From: Acinetobacter schindleri CIP 107287 | Lineage (GTDB): Bacteria > Pseudomonadota > Gammaproteobacteria > Pseudomonadales > Moraxellaceae | Length of the DNA stretch: 64,000 nucleotides | Direction: 5' to 3' | Assembly: GCF_000368625.1 (NCBI RefSeq) | Contig: NZ_KB849575.1 | Location: 613,202 to 677,201, forward strand | Shown here: positions 25,381 through 34,900 of the stretch, piece after piece | Layout of the letters: every line of letters starts with the position of its first letter | Position numbering within the stretch: position 1 is the first letter of the stretch | The notes under the pieces: model-generated | The model's input: only the letters and a program-made list of their open reading frames with translations | The model's database searches: none | What the model was told of the DNA's origin: nothing | Program-made: the position numbers and the translations under genes

Positions 25381-26724
25381 ATGGCTAAAAAACCTATTTA
25401 TAAGTCACTTTATTTTCAAGTGATTGTTGCCATTATTGCCGGTATCCTCGTGGGTCACTTCTCACCAAGCGGTACGCAAATTATCAATGGTGCTGAGCAA
25501 TATGTTCCTGGTTTGGGCGAACAGCTGAAACCATTGGGTGATGGCTTTATCCGCCTGATCAAAATGATTATCGCACCAGTAATTTTCTGTACGGTAGTGA
25601 GTGGTATTGCAGGTATGGAAAGCATGAAATCTGTCGGCAAGACAGGTGGTATTGCTTTACTATACTTTGAAATCGTATCGACGATTGCCTTGGTGATCGG
25701 TCTGCTCGTGATCAATATTGCCAAACCTGGTGTTGGTATGAACGTTGATCCAGCAACTCTGGATACGGAAGGTATCTCGAAATATGTTGCATCAGGTGAG
25801 TCACAATCGACCATCGATTTCTTCATGAATATCATTCCAAATACGGTAGTGGGTGCATTTGCTGAAGGGGAAATCCTTCAGGTACTGCTATTTGCTCTCC
25901 TGTTTGGTTTTGCCCTGCATCAGCTGGGTGATAATGGTAAGCCAGTATTGAAGTTCATTGACCAGATTTCACATGTATTCTTTAACATCGTGAACATGAT
26001 CATGAAACTTGCACCTATCGGTGCGTTCGGTGCCATGGCATTTACGATCGGTAAATATGGTATCGGTACACTGGCGCAGCTGGGTCAATTGATTCTGTGC
26101 TTCTATATCACCTGTATCCTGTTTATTTTCATTATTCTCGGTTCGATTGCACGTTTCACCGGTTTTAGTATCATGAAAATGATCCGTCTGATCCGCGAAG
26201 AATTGCTGATTGTACTGGGTACTTCATCCTCTGAATCTGTATTGCCGCGTATGCTGAAAAAGCTGGAACTGGCAGGTGCAGAAAAATCGGTAGTCGGTCT
26301 GGTTATTCCAACAGGTTATTCTTTCAACCTGGACGGGACTTCTATTTACCTGACCATGGCGGCAGTCTTCATCGCTCAGGCAACCAATACCCAGCTAGAT
26401 CTATCTCATCAGATTACCTTGCTTCTTGTGCTATTGATTTCATCTAAAGGTGCAGCAGGTGTAACAGGTTCTGGCTTTATCGTAATGGCTGCAACCCTGT
26501 CTGCAGTAGGTCATATTCCGGTAGCGGGCTTGGCACTGATTCTGGGTATCGACCGTTTCATGTCTGAAGCACGTGCTTTGACTAACCTGATTGGTAACTC
26601 ATTGGCGACTCTGGTTGTTGCAAAATGGGTCGGTCAGCTGGACAAAGAAAAACTGGATTATGCATTAAACAATCCGGCAGAAATTGATGAATTAATGCAG
26701 CAAGAAGGCGTTAAATCTCACTGA
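25381..26724 (+). CDS. dctA: C4-dicarboxylate/proton or sodium symporter DctA
   Basis: This 447-residue inner-membrane transporter of the DAACS (glutamate/dicarboxylate symporter) family probably imports succinate, fumarate and malate. About eight TM helices with two re-entrant loops are expected. Family motifs are the serine-rich [17 protein letters not shown] (around 280) and [22 protein letters not shown], then [20 protein letters not shown]. The SESVLPR form is characteristic of DctA, while glutamate carriers differ there. An AAGG precedes the ATG closely. Confidence 0.9.
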   Translation: MAKKPIYKSLYFQVIVAIIAGILVGHFSPSGTQIINGAEQYVPGLGEQLKPLGDGFIRLIKMIIAPVIFCTVVSGIAGMESMKSVGKTGGIALLYFEIVSTIALVIGLLVINIAKPGVGMNVDPATLDTEGISKYVASGESQSTIDFFMNIIPNTVVGAFAEGEILQVLLFALLFGFALHQLGDNGKPVLKFIDQISHVFFNIVNMIMKLAPIGAFGAMAFTIGKYGIGTLAQLGQLILCFYITCILFIFIILGSIARFTGFSIMKMIRLIREELLIVLGTSSSESVLPRMLKKLELAGAEKSVVGLVIPTGYSFNLDGTSIYLTMAAVFIAQATNTQLDLSHQITLLLVLLISSKGAAGVTGSGFIVMAATLSAVGHIPVAGLALILGIDRFMSEARALTNLIGNSLATLVVAKWVGQLDKEKLDYALNNPAEIDELMQQEGVKSH

Positions 26725-26737
26725 TTTCAGTCTGTTT

Positions 26738-26767
26738 AAAAAAAGGAAGCTTCGGCTTCCTTTTTTT
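26738..26767 (+). terminator. dctA terminator
   Basis: AAAAAAAGGAAGC-ttcg-GCTTCCTTTTTTT has a stable TTCG tetraloop. Confidence 0.92.
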
Positions 26768-26892
26768 AAATTTTTATTAAAATAAATTGACTATAAAGTT
26801 TGAAAAAAAATCGTATTAGCGCATGACACTGACCTTAAAAATCGCTAGCCTGTCTGTGGAAATATAATGATAAACACCACAAGGATAGAACA

Positions 26893-28035
26893 ATGCTGGC
26901 ATATGATGCAGACCTGGAATTATTCCGCGATAACTTTAAACGCTTTATGAGCGAACAGATTGCACCGCACTATGAGCAATGGGAACGTGAGGGCAAGATT
27001 CCACGTTCGGTATGGAATGCGCTGGGTGAAAATGGCTTTCTTTGTGTGGATGTTCCAGAAGAATATGGGGGCTATGGTGTGCCAACCCATTACTCCTTAA
27101 TGTTACTCGAAGAGTCTGCACGTGCAGGATTTAGTGCACTCTCTATTGGTTTGTCATGTCACTCGGATATTGCTGCACCCTATATCCTGCATATCGCCAC
27201 TGAAGAACAGAAGAAATACTGGCTGCCTAAAATGGTAACCGGTGAGGTGGTCGGTGCCATCGGTATGACTGAACCAGGTGCGGGTTCTGACTTGCAGGCA
27301 ATTCGAACCAGTGCCATTTTGCAGGACGACCATTATCTGTTAAATGGTTCCAAAACTTTTATTTCGAATGGTCAGCATGCCGATCTGGTGGTGCTGGCTG
27401 TAAAAACCGATCCACAGGCACGTGCCAAAGGTGTTTCACTGCTTTTAGTAGATACTCATCTGGAAGGTTTCAAGAAAGGCACCAATCTGGACAAGATTGG
27501 CCTGCACTCGCAAGATACCTCTGAGCTGTTTTTTGATAATGTCAAAGTGCCAAAAGATCAGTTACTCGGTCAACCAGGCCAAGGCTTTGCATATCTGATG
27601 CAAGAACTGCCACGTGAGCGCACTGCGATTGCGGCTACGGCTTTGGGCGCGATTCGTGGTTCAATTGATATCACCACGACCTATGTCAAAGAACGTCAAG
27701 CCTTTGGTCAGGCAGTGGGCCAATTCCAGAACACTCGCTTTGTACTGGCACAGGCCAAGATTGATGAACTGGCAACAGCGGCATTTTATAACCAGAATGT
27801 TGAGTTATATATGCAGGGCAAGCTGAATGTTGAAACTGCAGCAGCCTTAAAAAGTTTTTCAACTGACATGCAGATGAAAATTGCGGACAATTTGCTCCAG
27901 CTGTTTGGGGGCTATGGCTATATGACTGAATATCCGATTTCCCGTTTCTTTGTCGATGCGCGTATCCAAAGGATTTATGGTGGTACGAACGAGATCATGA
28001 AAGAAATCGTGGCACGTAGCCTATTAGGTCGCTAA
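26893..28035 (+). CDS. Acyl-CoA dehydrogenase
   Basis: This FAD enzyme catalyses the first step of beta-oxidation or branched-chain acyl-CoA breakdown. The 380 residues are typical length. FAD and substrate motifs are GMTEPGAGSDLQAIRT (around 135), NGSKTFISNGQHADLVV, ERQAFGQAVGQFQNTRF and the C-terminal QLFGGYGYMTEYPISR...IYGGTNEIMKEI. The catalytic glutamate is probably the E of GGTNEIM. AAGGA precedes the ATG by 7 bases. It stands alone, so the chain length of its substrate cannot be inferred. Confidence 0.93.
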   Translation: MLAYDADLELFRDNFKRFMSEQIAPHYEQWEREGKIPRSVWNALGENGFLCVDVPEEYGGYGVPTHYSLMLLEESARAGFSALSIGLSCHSDIAAPYILHIATEEQKKYWLPKMVTGEVVGAIGMTEPGAGSDLQAIRTSAILQDDHYLLNGSKTFISNGQHADLVVLAVKTDPQARAKGVSLLLVDTHLEGFKKGTNLDKIGLHSQDTSELFFDNVKVPKDQLLGQPGQGFAYLMQELPRERTAIAATALGAIRGSIDITTTYVKERQAFGQAVGQFQNTRFVLAQAKIDELATAAFYNQNVELYMQGKLNVETAAALKSFSTDMQMKIADNLLQLFGGYGYMTEYPISRFFVDARIQRIYGGTNEIMKEIVARSLLGR

Positions 28036-28057
28036 AAGTATTTTATTCGCTATAAAG

Positions 28058-28087
28058 TAAAAGTGAGCCTATAAGGGCTCATTTTTA
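28058..28087 (+). terminator. Acyl-CoA dehydrogenase terminator
   Basis: AAAAGTGAGCC-tataa-GGGCTCATTTTT, a short stem with T5, between convergent genes; it may serve both strands. Confidence 0.75.
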
Positions 28088-28117
28088 TGTAAGGGAGCAA
28101 ATGACATTTTTCATATT

Positions 28118-28636
28118 TTAAGACCTTAATACTTCTAGGCACTCATCAATAAACACAGGTAAATCGTCTGGTGCACGTGAAGAGATCAACTGGTTATTAT
28201 CATTGACCAGTTCTGCATCATAATAACGACCGCCTGCATCTTGCAGCCAGTGCGCATGGTCACGAATACTGGTAATAATCCGGTCCTTCAGCACGTCAGC
28301 TGCACCGAGTAATAATGAAGCATCGCAGATGCTAAAGATGGTTTTATTGGCTGCATTAAATTCCTGAATCAACTTTAGAACGACAGCATCTGAAGTGAAG
28401 GTCAGGGGAGATTCTCCACCTGGAATCAGTAGGGCGTCAAAATCATCGACACAGATCTGGTCAATACTTTCATCTATGGTCACTGAAGCTGTATGTTTCT
28501 GACCATATATAACCTTTCCAACTCCATGGTCAATATTGCAGATACTGTGACTGGCAGCACGAAAGGCTTCTACAGGTTCAAAATATTCCTGATCATCAAA
28601 GTTATGAGTGACGAGCACAGCTATTCTTTTTGGCAT
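28118..28636 (-). CDS. DJ-1/PfpI family protein
   Basis: A 172-residue single-domain protein of the class I glutamine-amidotransferase-like superfamily. The Glu/Gly turn is DALLIPGGESP and the nucleophile elbow IFSICDASLLLGAAD holds the conserved Cys. The usual following His (CHG/CHA) is replaced by Asp (C-D-A), so classical PfpI/YhbO triad chemistry is doubtful. Relatives include YajL/YhbO stress proteins. AGGAGC lies 7 bases before the ATG. It stands alone. Confidence 0.87.
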   Translation of the reverse strand: MPKRIAVLVTHNFDDQEYFEPVEAFRAASHSICNIDHGVGKVIYGQKHTASVTIDESIDQICVDDFDALLIPGGESPLTFTSDAVVLKLIQEFNAANKTIFSICDASLLLGAADVLKDRIITSIRDHAHWLQDAGGRYYDAELVNDNNQLISSRAPDDLPVFIDECLEVLRS

Positions 28637-29121
28637 GTATTTGCTCCTGCCTAAGTTTTGAACAGACTAGCGGGATAAGGTTTAAAAATCGTCCCTGCTT
28701 TGTAAATAAATACATGTTAAATGTAAAAATCTCTGTTAAAACAAGTAAAAAAAGCATATGTGCAGGAGGTTAAGCGGTAATTTTAAAATGAACTATTGAT
28801 TATCTAGCAACGTCTTTCTATTGCTGAATTTTAAGTCTTTGCATGATTTTTCTTATGGTTAAAATCGTTATATAGATTAAGAAATAATGATAATTCATCC
28901 ATCCTAAAATCAGTTAAGATGCAAACGCAAACTTTACAATTTGATAATGTAACTTTTGCTGAATACGCTGTGGAAAATGTTACCAAACATTGCAGATGCG
29001 ATGAGTGGTTAGGCAACGCATAAATAACTGACTTTTAAAAGACAAAGTCATATTGCGTAACATTTGAAAGCTTACTATTGTTATACTGAAACAGTTACGG
29101 TTTATGAAGGGCGACATAACA
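28637..29121. other. Intergenic region upstream of pheA
   Basis: About 485 AT-rich bases between divergent genes. A TATACT -10-like hexamer lies some 40 bases before the pheA start. A 34-codon ORF at 28919-29023 with a C-R-C motif is visible but has no SD. I found no Phe-codon leader peptide or attenuator-type terminator. Confidence 0.4.
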
Positions 29122-30231
29122 ATGATCAACGACGATCAAAACACTACGACTTCTCTTGATTTGGCTAAGATTCGTGAAGATATCGATTCAGTTGATCAGC
29201 AAATTCAGCAATTGATTAATCGCCGTGCGCGTTTGGCAGAAGCTGTAGCAAAAGCAAAGTTTGCTTCAGAAGAGAATCCACTGTTTTACCGTCCTGAACG
29301 TGAAGCGCAGGTTTTGCGTAATGTTATGGAACGTAATGAGGGGCCACTGTCTGATACCACCATGGCACGTCTGTTCCGTGAAATCATGTCGGCATGTTTA
29401 GCGCTCGAAGCACCACAAAGTATTGCTTTCCTGGGGCCTGTGGGTACCTATACGCATTCAGCAGTATTGAAACATTTTGGGCATGATGCTGTAGTACGTC
29501 CATTGCCCACCATTGATGAAGTGTTCCGTGAAGTAGAAGCGGGAAGTGCGCATTATGGTCTGGTACCAGTTGAAAACTCGTCTGAAGGTGTGGTGAACCA
29601 TACTTTAGACTGTTTCAAAACTTCGCATTTGAATGTGATTGGTGAAGTGGAATTGCCAATTCATCATCAGTTCCTGATCTCTGAAAATACCCGTAAAGAC
29701 AGTATCAAGCAGATTTATGCGCATCAGCAAACTTTGGCACAATGCCGTAAATGGTTAGATGCCCATTATCCAGGTGTTGAGCGTGTCGCACTGAGTTCAA
29801 ATGCCGAAGCAGCGCGCCGTATTCAGAATGAATGGCATTCTGCCGCAATTGCCTCTGAAATTGCTGCAAACATCTATAATCTTGAGATTATGCACAGCAA
29901 TATCGAGGACAATCCGGAAAATACGACACGTTTCCTGGTGATTGGTCGCGAGAAAGTGCCACAAAGCGGTAATGACAAAACTTCACTGCTGGTATCAGCG
30001 CATGACCGCGCCGGTGCATTGCTAGAAATTCTGGCACCATTTGCCAAGCACAACATTAGTCTAACAAGTATTGAAACTCGTCCTGCACTTCCTGAAAAAT
30101 GGGCTTATGTATTCTTTATCGATCTGGAAGGTCATATCGATCAGGAACATGTTAAAGCTGCGATTGAAGAAATTCGCCCATTGGTGAAAGAAGTTCGCGT
30201 ATTGGGTTCATATCCTCAAGCTGTACTTTAA
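29122..30231 (+). CDS. pheA: Chorismate mutase/prephenate dehydratase (P-protein)
   Basis: This bifunctional enzyme takes chorismate through prephenate to phenylpyruvate. The 369 residues have an N-terminal AroQ chorismate mutase domain (DLAKIREDIDSVDQQIQQL...RRARLAEAVAKAK), a prephenate dehydratase domain starting at IAFLGPVGTYTH (around 100), with VPVENSSEGVVNHTLD and the TRFLVIG catalytic loop. A C-terminal ACT domain has the Phe-binding GALLEILAPFAKHNISLTSIE and ESRP-like ETRPA. ATG 29122 is preferred over 29104. It opens the aromatic cluster with hisC and tyrA-aroA. Confidence 0.96.
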   Translation: MINDDQNTTTSLDLAKIREDIDSVDQQIQQLINRRARLAEAVAKAKFASEENPLFYRPEREAQVLRNVMERNEGPLSDTTMARLFREIMSACLALEAPQSIAFLGPVGTYTHSAVLKHFGHDAVVRPLPTIDEVFREVEAGSAHYGLVPVENSSEGVVNHTLDCFKTSHLNVIGEVELPIHHQFLISENTRKDSIKQIYAHQQTLAQCRKWLDAHYPGVERVALSSNAEAARRIQNEWHSAAIASEIAANIYNLEIMHSNIEDNPENTTRFLVIGREKVPQSGNDKTSLLVSAHDRAGALLEILAPFAKHNISLTSIETRPALPEKWAYVFFIDLEGHIDQEHVKAAIEEIRPLVKEVRVLGSYPQAVL

Positions 30232-30242
30232 GTCAGCCATTT

Positions 30243-30268
30243 GTGGTCAGTGCGAGGGTGCTGACCAC
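30243..30268 (+). repeat. Intra-operon hairpin between pheA and hisC
   Basis: GTGGTCAG (30243-30250) and CTGACCAC (30261-30268) form a perfect 8-bp stem with a 10-base loop in the 65-base pheA-hisC gap. No proper T-run follows, so it may be an mRNA processing or stability element. Confidence 0.55.
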
Positions 30269-30296
30269 TGTTTCACACGTAAATCGGAAGTATAAA

Positions 30297-31388
30297 ATGT
30301 CGTTCGTGCCAGCCAATCAAGGCATCTCAAAGTTAAAGCCATACCAGCCAGGTAAGCCAATCAGTGAACTTGAACGTGAGTTAGGGATCACCGATATCGT
30401 GAAACTTGCTTCAAATGAAAACCCGTTGGGCTGTTCAGATAAAGTCAAAGAAGCAGTCACTGCAGAACTGGCAGAAATTGGTCGTTATCCAGATGGTGGT
30501 GGTTTTATCCTGAAAGACCAGATCAAAGAGCAATTTGGTTTTAATCATGACCAGATTACTTTGGGCAACGGTTCAAACGACTTACTGGAAATGTTTGCCC
30601 GCGCATTCGTTTCTTCAAGCGATTCTGTGATTTACAGCCAGCATGCATTTGCAGTATATGCTCTGGTAACTCAAGCGATCCATGCTGAAGCGATTGAAGT
30701 ACCAGCAAAAGGCTTCTCGCATGATCTTGAGGCCATGGCGGCTGCAATTAAAGACAATACCAAGCTGATCTTTATTGCCAATCCAAATAATCCGACAGGC
30801 ACCTGGTTTGAAGAAGCTGAATTTGAAGCGTTCATGCAGAAAGTGCCGGCAAATGTGATCGTAGTGCTGGATGAAGCGTATGTGGAATATTTCCCGGAAA
30901 ACTTCAATAGCCTGAAATTCCTGAAGCAGTATCCTAACCTGATTGTCAGCCGTACTTTGTCTAAGTGTTATGGTCTGGCTGCACTGCGTGTTGGTTTTGC
31001 ATTGGCATCGGTTGAAGTAACGGACTATTTAAACCGTATCCGTCAGCCATTTAACGTTAACCATTTGGCGATGGTGGCTGCAGTTGCTGCACTGAAAGAT
31101 GAAGCCTTCATCGAAAAATCTCGTGAAGTGAACAAGGCAGGTATGGCACAGCTTGAAGCGGGTTTTAAAGCTCTAGGTCTAAACTATGTGCCATCTCGTG
31201 CCAACTTCATCCTGGTCGATGTTCAAGCAGATCCTGCTGAAACCTTTAATGGTTTATTAAAGCAAGGTGTGATTGTGCGTCCAGTGGGTATTGCTAACCA
31301 CTTGCGCGTATCGATTGGTACCGAAGCTGAAAATGCCAAATTCCTTGCTGCACTCGGCAAAGTACTTGGCTTAGAGGCAAAAGCTTAA
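30297..31388 (+). CDS. hisC: Histidinol-phosphate/aromatic aminotransferase
   Basis: A 363-residue PLP class II aminotransferase. The PLP pocket includes SNENPLGCS, GNGSNDLLEM, NPNNPTGTWF, DEAYVEYFP and the Schiff-base Lys in SRTLSKCYGLAALRVGF. In gammaproteobacteria this copy, placed between pheA and tyrA, is the HisHb type that transaminates aromatic keto acids as well as histidinol phosphate; that role here is inferred from context. CGGAAG lies 6 bases before ATG 30297, and the longer frame from 30243 covers a hairpin and is rejected. tyrA-aroA follows after 3 bases. Confidence 0.93.
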   Translation: MSFVPANQGISKLKPYQPGKPISELERELGITDIVKLASNENPLGCSDKVKEAVTAELAEIGRYPDGGGFILKDQIKEQFGFNHDQITLGNGSNDLLEMFARAFVSSSDSVIYSQHAFAVYALVTQAIHAEAIEVPAKGFSHDLEAMAAAIKDNTKLIFIANPNNPTGTWFEEAEFEAFMQKVPANVIVVLDEAYVEYFPENFNSLKFLKQYPNLIVSRTLSKCYGLAALRVGFALASVEVTDYLNRIRQPFNVNHLAMVAAVAALKDEAFIEKSREVNKAGMAQLEAGFKALGLNYVPSRANFILVDVQADPAETFNGLLKQGVIVRPVGIANHLRVSIGTEAENAKFLAALGKVLGLEAKA

Positions 31389-31391
31389 GTT

Positions 31392-33638
31392 ATGTCGCAG
31401 CCACTGTTTGAAAAAGTTGCCTTTATTGGACTTGGACTGATTGGTTCAAGTCTGGCACGTGTGATTGAGGCTGAACATTTAGCCAATGACATCGTGGCAT
31501 CGACCCGCTCGCAAAAAACGCTGGAAGATGCCAAAGCCTTGGGATTAATTTCCGAAGGCTATGCAGATCCTGTAGAAGCTGTCAAAGGTGCAGACCTGAT
31601 CGTCCTGGCTTTACCCGTACGTGCTACGCAAAAAGTATTGGAAACGATTCAGCCTTATCTGGCTGAAGGTGCCATTATTACCGATGTGGGTAGCACAAAG
31701 GGCAATGTAGTTGAGGCGGCCAAAGCGGTTTTTGGTGATGCATTACCTGCAGGTTTTGTACCGGGTCATCCGATTGCCGGTGCAGAACATACGGGTGTGC
31801 ATGCAGGCAAAGTTGATCTGTTTGCCAATCATAAAGTGATTTTGACGCCGTTGCCGACCAGTGCAGCGTGGGCAGTCGATAAACTGATTCAACTGTGGCA
31901 GGCGGCAAAAGCGGAAGTGATTTGCATGGATGTGGAAAAGCATGATGAAGTGCTGGCGCATACCAGTCATCTTCCGCATCTGATGGCCTTTAACCTGGTC
32001 GAACAACTGGCCAAGCGTGAAGACAATTTAGATATTTTTCGTTATGCTGCGGGCGGCTTTCGGGACTTTTCCCGAATTGCAGCCAGTGATCCACAAATGT
32101 GGCATGACATCTTTTTTGCCAACAAAAAAGCAATTCTGAATGCTGTAGATGGCTTTGAGGCTCAGCTAGAAATTATCCGCAAGCTGATTGAAGACGAAGA
32201 TTCCCAAGCATTGATGGGCTTACTGGGACATGCGCAGGCAGCTCGCCAGCATTTCAACCATATGCTTGCCAAGAAACCTTTCATGGAGAAAAATCAAGTG
32301 ACACAACAATTTACCATTCAGCCGGGCGCCAAGAAATTCCAGGGCAAATTTACCGTGCCAGGTGACAAATCTGTGTCACACCGTTCCATCATGTTTGGTG
32401 CCATCGCTGAAGGCACTACGCATGTGACCGGTTTCCTTGAAGGGGAAGATGCTTTAGCGACTCTGCAAGCTTTCCGTGATATGGGCGTGAGTATTGAAGG
32501 TCCTAAAAATGGTGAAGTGACGATTCATGGTGTGGGGATGCACGGCCTTAAAGTACCACAGTCTGCGCTGTATATGGGCAACTCAGGTACATCAATGCGT
32601 TTGCTGTCCGGTATGCTGGCTGCACAAAAATTTGATTCAGTAATGACAGGCGATGCATCATTGTCCAAGCGTCCAATGGAGCGTATTGCCAAGCCTTTGC
32701 GTGAAATGGGTGCACAGATTCAGACTACAGGTGAACGTGGTACCCCGCCGGTATCCATTACAGGCAATCAAAACCTGAAAGGGATCCAGTACGACTTGCC
32801 AATGGCATCAGCTCAGGTGAAATCAGGGATTTTACTGGCAGGTCTTTGGGCTGAGGGTGAAACTTCGGTGACTGAGCCTGAACCAACACGTGACCATACT
32901 GAACGTATGCTGCGTGCCTTTGGTTATGAAGTGAAAACTGAAGGTAACCGGATTTCATTACAAGGTGGCGGAAAATTGGTCGGCACCAATATCCAGGTCC
33001 CATCAGACATTTCATCTGCTGCCTTCTTTATGGTGGGTGCGGCAATCACTGAAAATGCAGACGTGACTTTAGAAGCTGTAGGTATTAACCCAACCCGTAC
33101 TGGTGTCATTGAAATTCTGAAGCAAATGGGTGCGGACATTACGGTTGAAAACGAGCGTATTGCGGGCGGTGAGCCAATTGCAGACATTCGTATTCGTGGT
33201 ACTCGTACCTTAAAAGGTATTCATATGCCAGAAGATCAGGTGCCATTGGCCATTGATGAATTCCCTGCATTATTCATTGCAGCGGCATGTGCCGAAGGTC
33301 AGACGATTTTGACCGGTGCTGCAGAGCTTCGCGTGAAAGAGTCAGACCGTATTCAGGTCATGGCGGATGGTTTAAAAACCATGGGTATTGACTGTACCCC
33401 AACTGAAGATGGCATCATCATTGAAGGTAAAGGCAAGGCAGGTGACTGGTCACCAATCTTTACCGGTGGTGAAATTGAATCGCATCATGATCACCGTATC
33501 GCAATGAGTTTCTCGATTGCAGGTCTGCGTAACTCAGGTGAAATCAAGATTGTCGGGACTGAAACAGTCGCGACCAGCTTCCCAACCTTTACTGCACTGA
33601 CATCTCAGGCTGGTCTGGCGATTAAAGTGACAGAATAA
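31392..33638 (+). CDS. tyrA-aroA: TyrA-AroA fusion: prephenate dehydrogenase / EPSP synthase
   Basis: One 748-residue chain with two enzymes. Residues 1-295 are prephenate/arogenate dehydrogenase with NAD motif GLGLIGSSLARVI and PGHPIAGAEHTG. From about residue 305 comes 5-enolpyruvylshikimate-3-phosphate synthase: FTVPGDKSVSHRSIMFG, YMGNSGTSMRLLSGMLA, SLSKRPMERIAKPLREMG and ELRVKESDRIQVMADGL. The join is near MEKNQVTQQFTIQPG, which would be the AroA start if separate. The fusion is known in Acinetobacter and pseudomonads. It makes both the chorismate precursor and 4-hydroxyphenylpyruvate, so the operon covers late aromatic synthesis. It is followed by a perfect terminator. Confidence 0.96.
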   Translation: MSQPLFEKVAFIGLGLIGSSLARVIEAEHLANDIVASTRSQKTLEDAKALGLISEGYADPVEAVKGADLIVLALPVRATQKVLETIQPYLAEGAIITDVGSTKGNVVEAAKAVFGDALPAGFVPGHPIAGAEHTGVHAGKVDLFANHKVILTPLPTSAAWAVDKLIQLWQAAKAEVICMDVEKHDEVLAHTSHLPHLMAFNLVEQLAKREDNLDIFRYAAGGFRDFSRIAASDPQMWHDIFFANKKAILNAVDGFEAQLEIIRKLIEDEDSQALMGLLGHAQAARQHFNHMLAKKPFMEKNQVTQQFTIQPGAKKFQGKFTVPGDKSVSHRSIMFGAIAEGTTHVTGFLEGEDALATLQAFRDMGVSIEGPKNGEVTIHGVGMHGLKVPQSALYMGNSGTSMRLLSGMLAAQKFDSVMTGDASLSKRPMERIAKPLREMGAQIQTTGERGTPPVSITGNQNLKGIQYDLPMASAQVKSGILLAGLWAEGETSVTEPEPTRDHTERMLRAFGYEVKTEGNRISLQGGGKLVGTNIQVPSDISSAAFFMVGAAITENADVTLEAVGINPTRTGVIEILKQMGADITVENERIAGGEPIADIRIRGTRTLKGIHMPEDQVPLAIDEFPALFIAAACAEGQTILTGAAELRVKESDRIQVMADGLKTMGIDCTPTEDGIIIEGKGKAGDWSPIFTGGEIESHHDHRIAMSFSIAGLRNSGEIKIVGTETVATSFPTFTALTSQAGLAIKVTE

Positions 33639-33655
33639 TCCTTAAATTTATGTGA

Positions 33656-33686
33656 AACAGCCAAGCTTTTGCTTGGCTGTTTTGTT
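33656..33686 (+). terminator. Terminator of the pheA-hisC-tyrA-aroA operon
   Basis: AACAGCCAAGC-tttt-GCTTGGCTGTT (perfect 11-bp stem), followed by TTGTTTA, starting 18 bases after the tyrA-aroA stop. Confidence 0.92.
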
Positions 33687-33738
33687 TATATTGGCTTATG
33701 CTAAACCCATACAAGAAAAAAGCCATTTGGATGTAGCG

Positions 33739-34104
33739 ATGCGAAAATTAAAATTTATTGCCAATACTCAAAGCCAACAGCAATTACAGGATAGTCGTGA
33801 GACCCAAGAGTATGTCGCGCAATTTCTTGCTGATGAACTAGGAAAATATGGCTTTCAAACCCTGCCACAAAGTGGTGGACAGGTTGCTGTTGCAGTAGAT
33901 GAACACGCATTGCCACTTTCGGTGAGTTGTGAAAGTCGTGACAGTGAAGGGCATTTTGTCTGTGAGATTGTATCTTATCCAGATGAAGAACAAGACTGGC
34001 TGGATCGGATTACAGAACAAAGCCTTCTTAATCAACTGGCACAGGCCGTAGAAGCTTCACTCAAAGAGCAAGAAAGCTTTAGTGAATTCGAATGGAAAAA
34101 TTAA
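33739..34104 (+). CDS. Hypothetical protein, 121 aa
   Basis: No family is recognised. The protein is acidic and soluble, with a helical N-terminus (SQQQLQDSRETQEYVAQFLADEL) and an amphipathic C-terminal helix ending EFEWKN. The two Cys residues lie in VSCESRDSEGHFVCEIVSYP. The longer frame from 33652 runs through the preceding terminator hairpin and is not credible, so ATG 33739 is chosen. It ends at a bidirectional terminator. Confidence 0.65.
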   Translation: MRKLKFIANTQSQQQLQDSRETQEYVAQFLADELGKYGFQTLPQSGGQVAVAVDEHALPLSVSCESRDSEGHFVCEIVSYPDEEQDWLDRITEQSLLNQLAQAVEASLKEQESFSEFEWKN

Positions 34105-34133
34105 AAAAAGCGGCCATTGAGCCGCTTTTTTTT
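34103..34133. terminator. Bidirectional terminator
   Basis: AAAAAAAGCGGC-cattga-GCCGCTTTTTTTT overlaps the stop codon of the small gene on the left and serves the convergent hydrolase gene too. Confidence 0.9.
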
Positions 34134-34146
34134 AATTATGGAATTT

Positions 34147-34776
34147 TTACAGCATTAAAAAGCGCGTAATCGCAATACGCAACTGTTTGAGGTAACCAGT
34201 AAAGAAATGATTGGCACCTGGTAAAATGGTCAACAAATGACGCTGTGGTTTAGCCCATTCAATCAGATCCGACAACAGGGTTACATCATCGGCTTCACCA
34301 TGTAGGAACAGAATGTCACCTTTAATATGCGGTGTTACATAGTGGCGTAAACCTGCTACGGTGGCGGTTGGCAAACCGCATAAAACAGTCTGTTTAGGCT
34401 GTAATTCTATAGGTAGCGTGGCATAGCTTTTGGCCATGACATGCGCACCGAAACTAAAGCCACCTGCATAGAATGGCAAGCCAATATGTTGAGTACGAGC
34501 GAATTTAATCACTTCAAGTACATCATCAGTTTCACCATAGCCTTCGTCATGTATTCCATCACTTTGACCAGAACCACGGAAACTTGGACGATAGACAACA
34601 CAACCACGCTCTAAAAACATTTGTGCCAGCAATACTGGAACTTTATGTTGTGGTGTACCGCCTTGTAATGGATGGGGGTGACAAACAACCGCGAATCCTT
34701 TCACTTCACCCTGAGGATAATCCACAAAAACTTCAATTTGTCCCACAGGACCCTGAAGGAAAATTTGCTCGGACAT
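34147..34776 (-). CDS. Alpha/beta hydrolase, COG2945 type
   Basis: A 209-residue cytoplasmic alpha/beta hydrolase. The oxyanion region is VVCHPHPLQGGTPQHKV, the nucleophile elbow GGFSFGAHV carries the Ser, and the Asp and His of the triad are likely in LHGEADDVT and GANHFF. The pattern (CHPHP, RGSGQSDG, GFSFG) is that of the COG2945 group of small esterases with unknown natural substrate. It stands alone, divergent from yaaA. Confidence 0.87.
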   Translation of the reverse strand: MSEQIFLQGPVGQIEVFVDYPQGEVKGFAVVCHPHPLQGGTPQHKVPVLLAQMFLERGCVVYRPSFRGSGQSDGIHDEGYGETDDVLEVIKFARTQHIGLPFYAGGFSFGAHVMAKSYATLPIELQPKQTVLCGLPTATVAGLRHYVTPHIKGDILFLHGEADDVTLLSDLIEWAKPQRHLLTILPGANHFFTGYLKQLRIAITRFLML

Positions 34777-34900
34777 AGGAAAATCGATAAATGAGGGGAG
34801 AAAGGCGTATTTTAACGATTGTATTAAGTAAAAACATGAATTGGAATTAAAATAACTCGACTGATATAGTTTGATTAATCACTTTTTAACCAGGTTGGCT

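Noticed and set aside
28881..28900. Fur-box-like AATAATGATAAT upstream of pheA
   Set aside because: Only the left half matches (about 12 of 19), which is expected by chance in AT-rich DNA.
28831..29016. 61-codon minus-strand ORF upstream of pheA
   Set aside because: Overlaps the pheA promoter region, has no SD and no recognisable domain.
33652..33738. N-terminal extension of the 121-aa gene that looks like a signal peptide
   Set aside because: It is the translation of the tyrA-aroA terminator hairpin; ATG 33739 is a more credible start.
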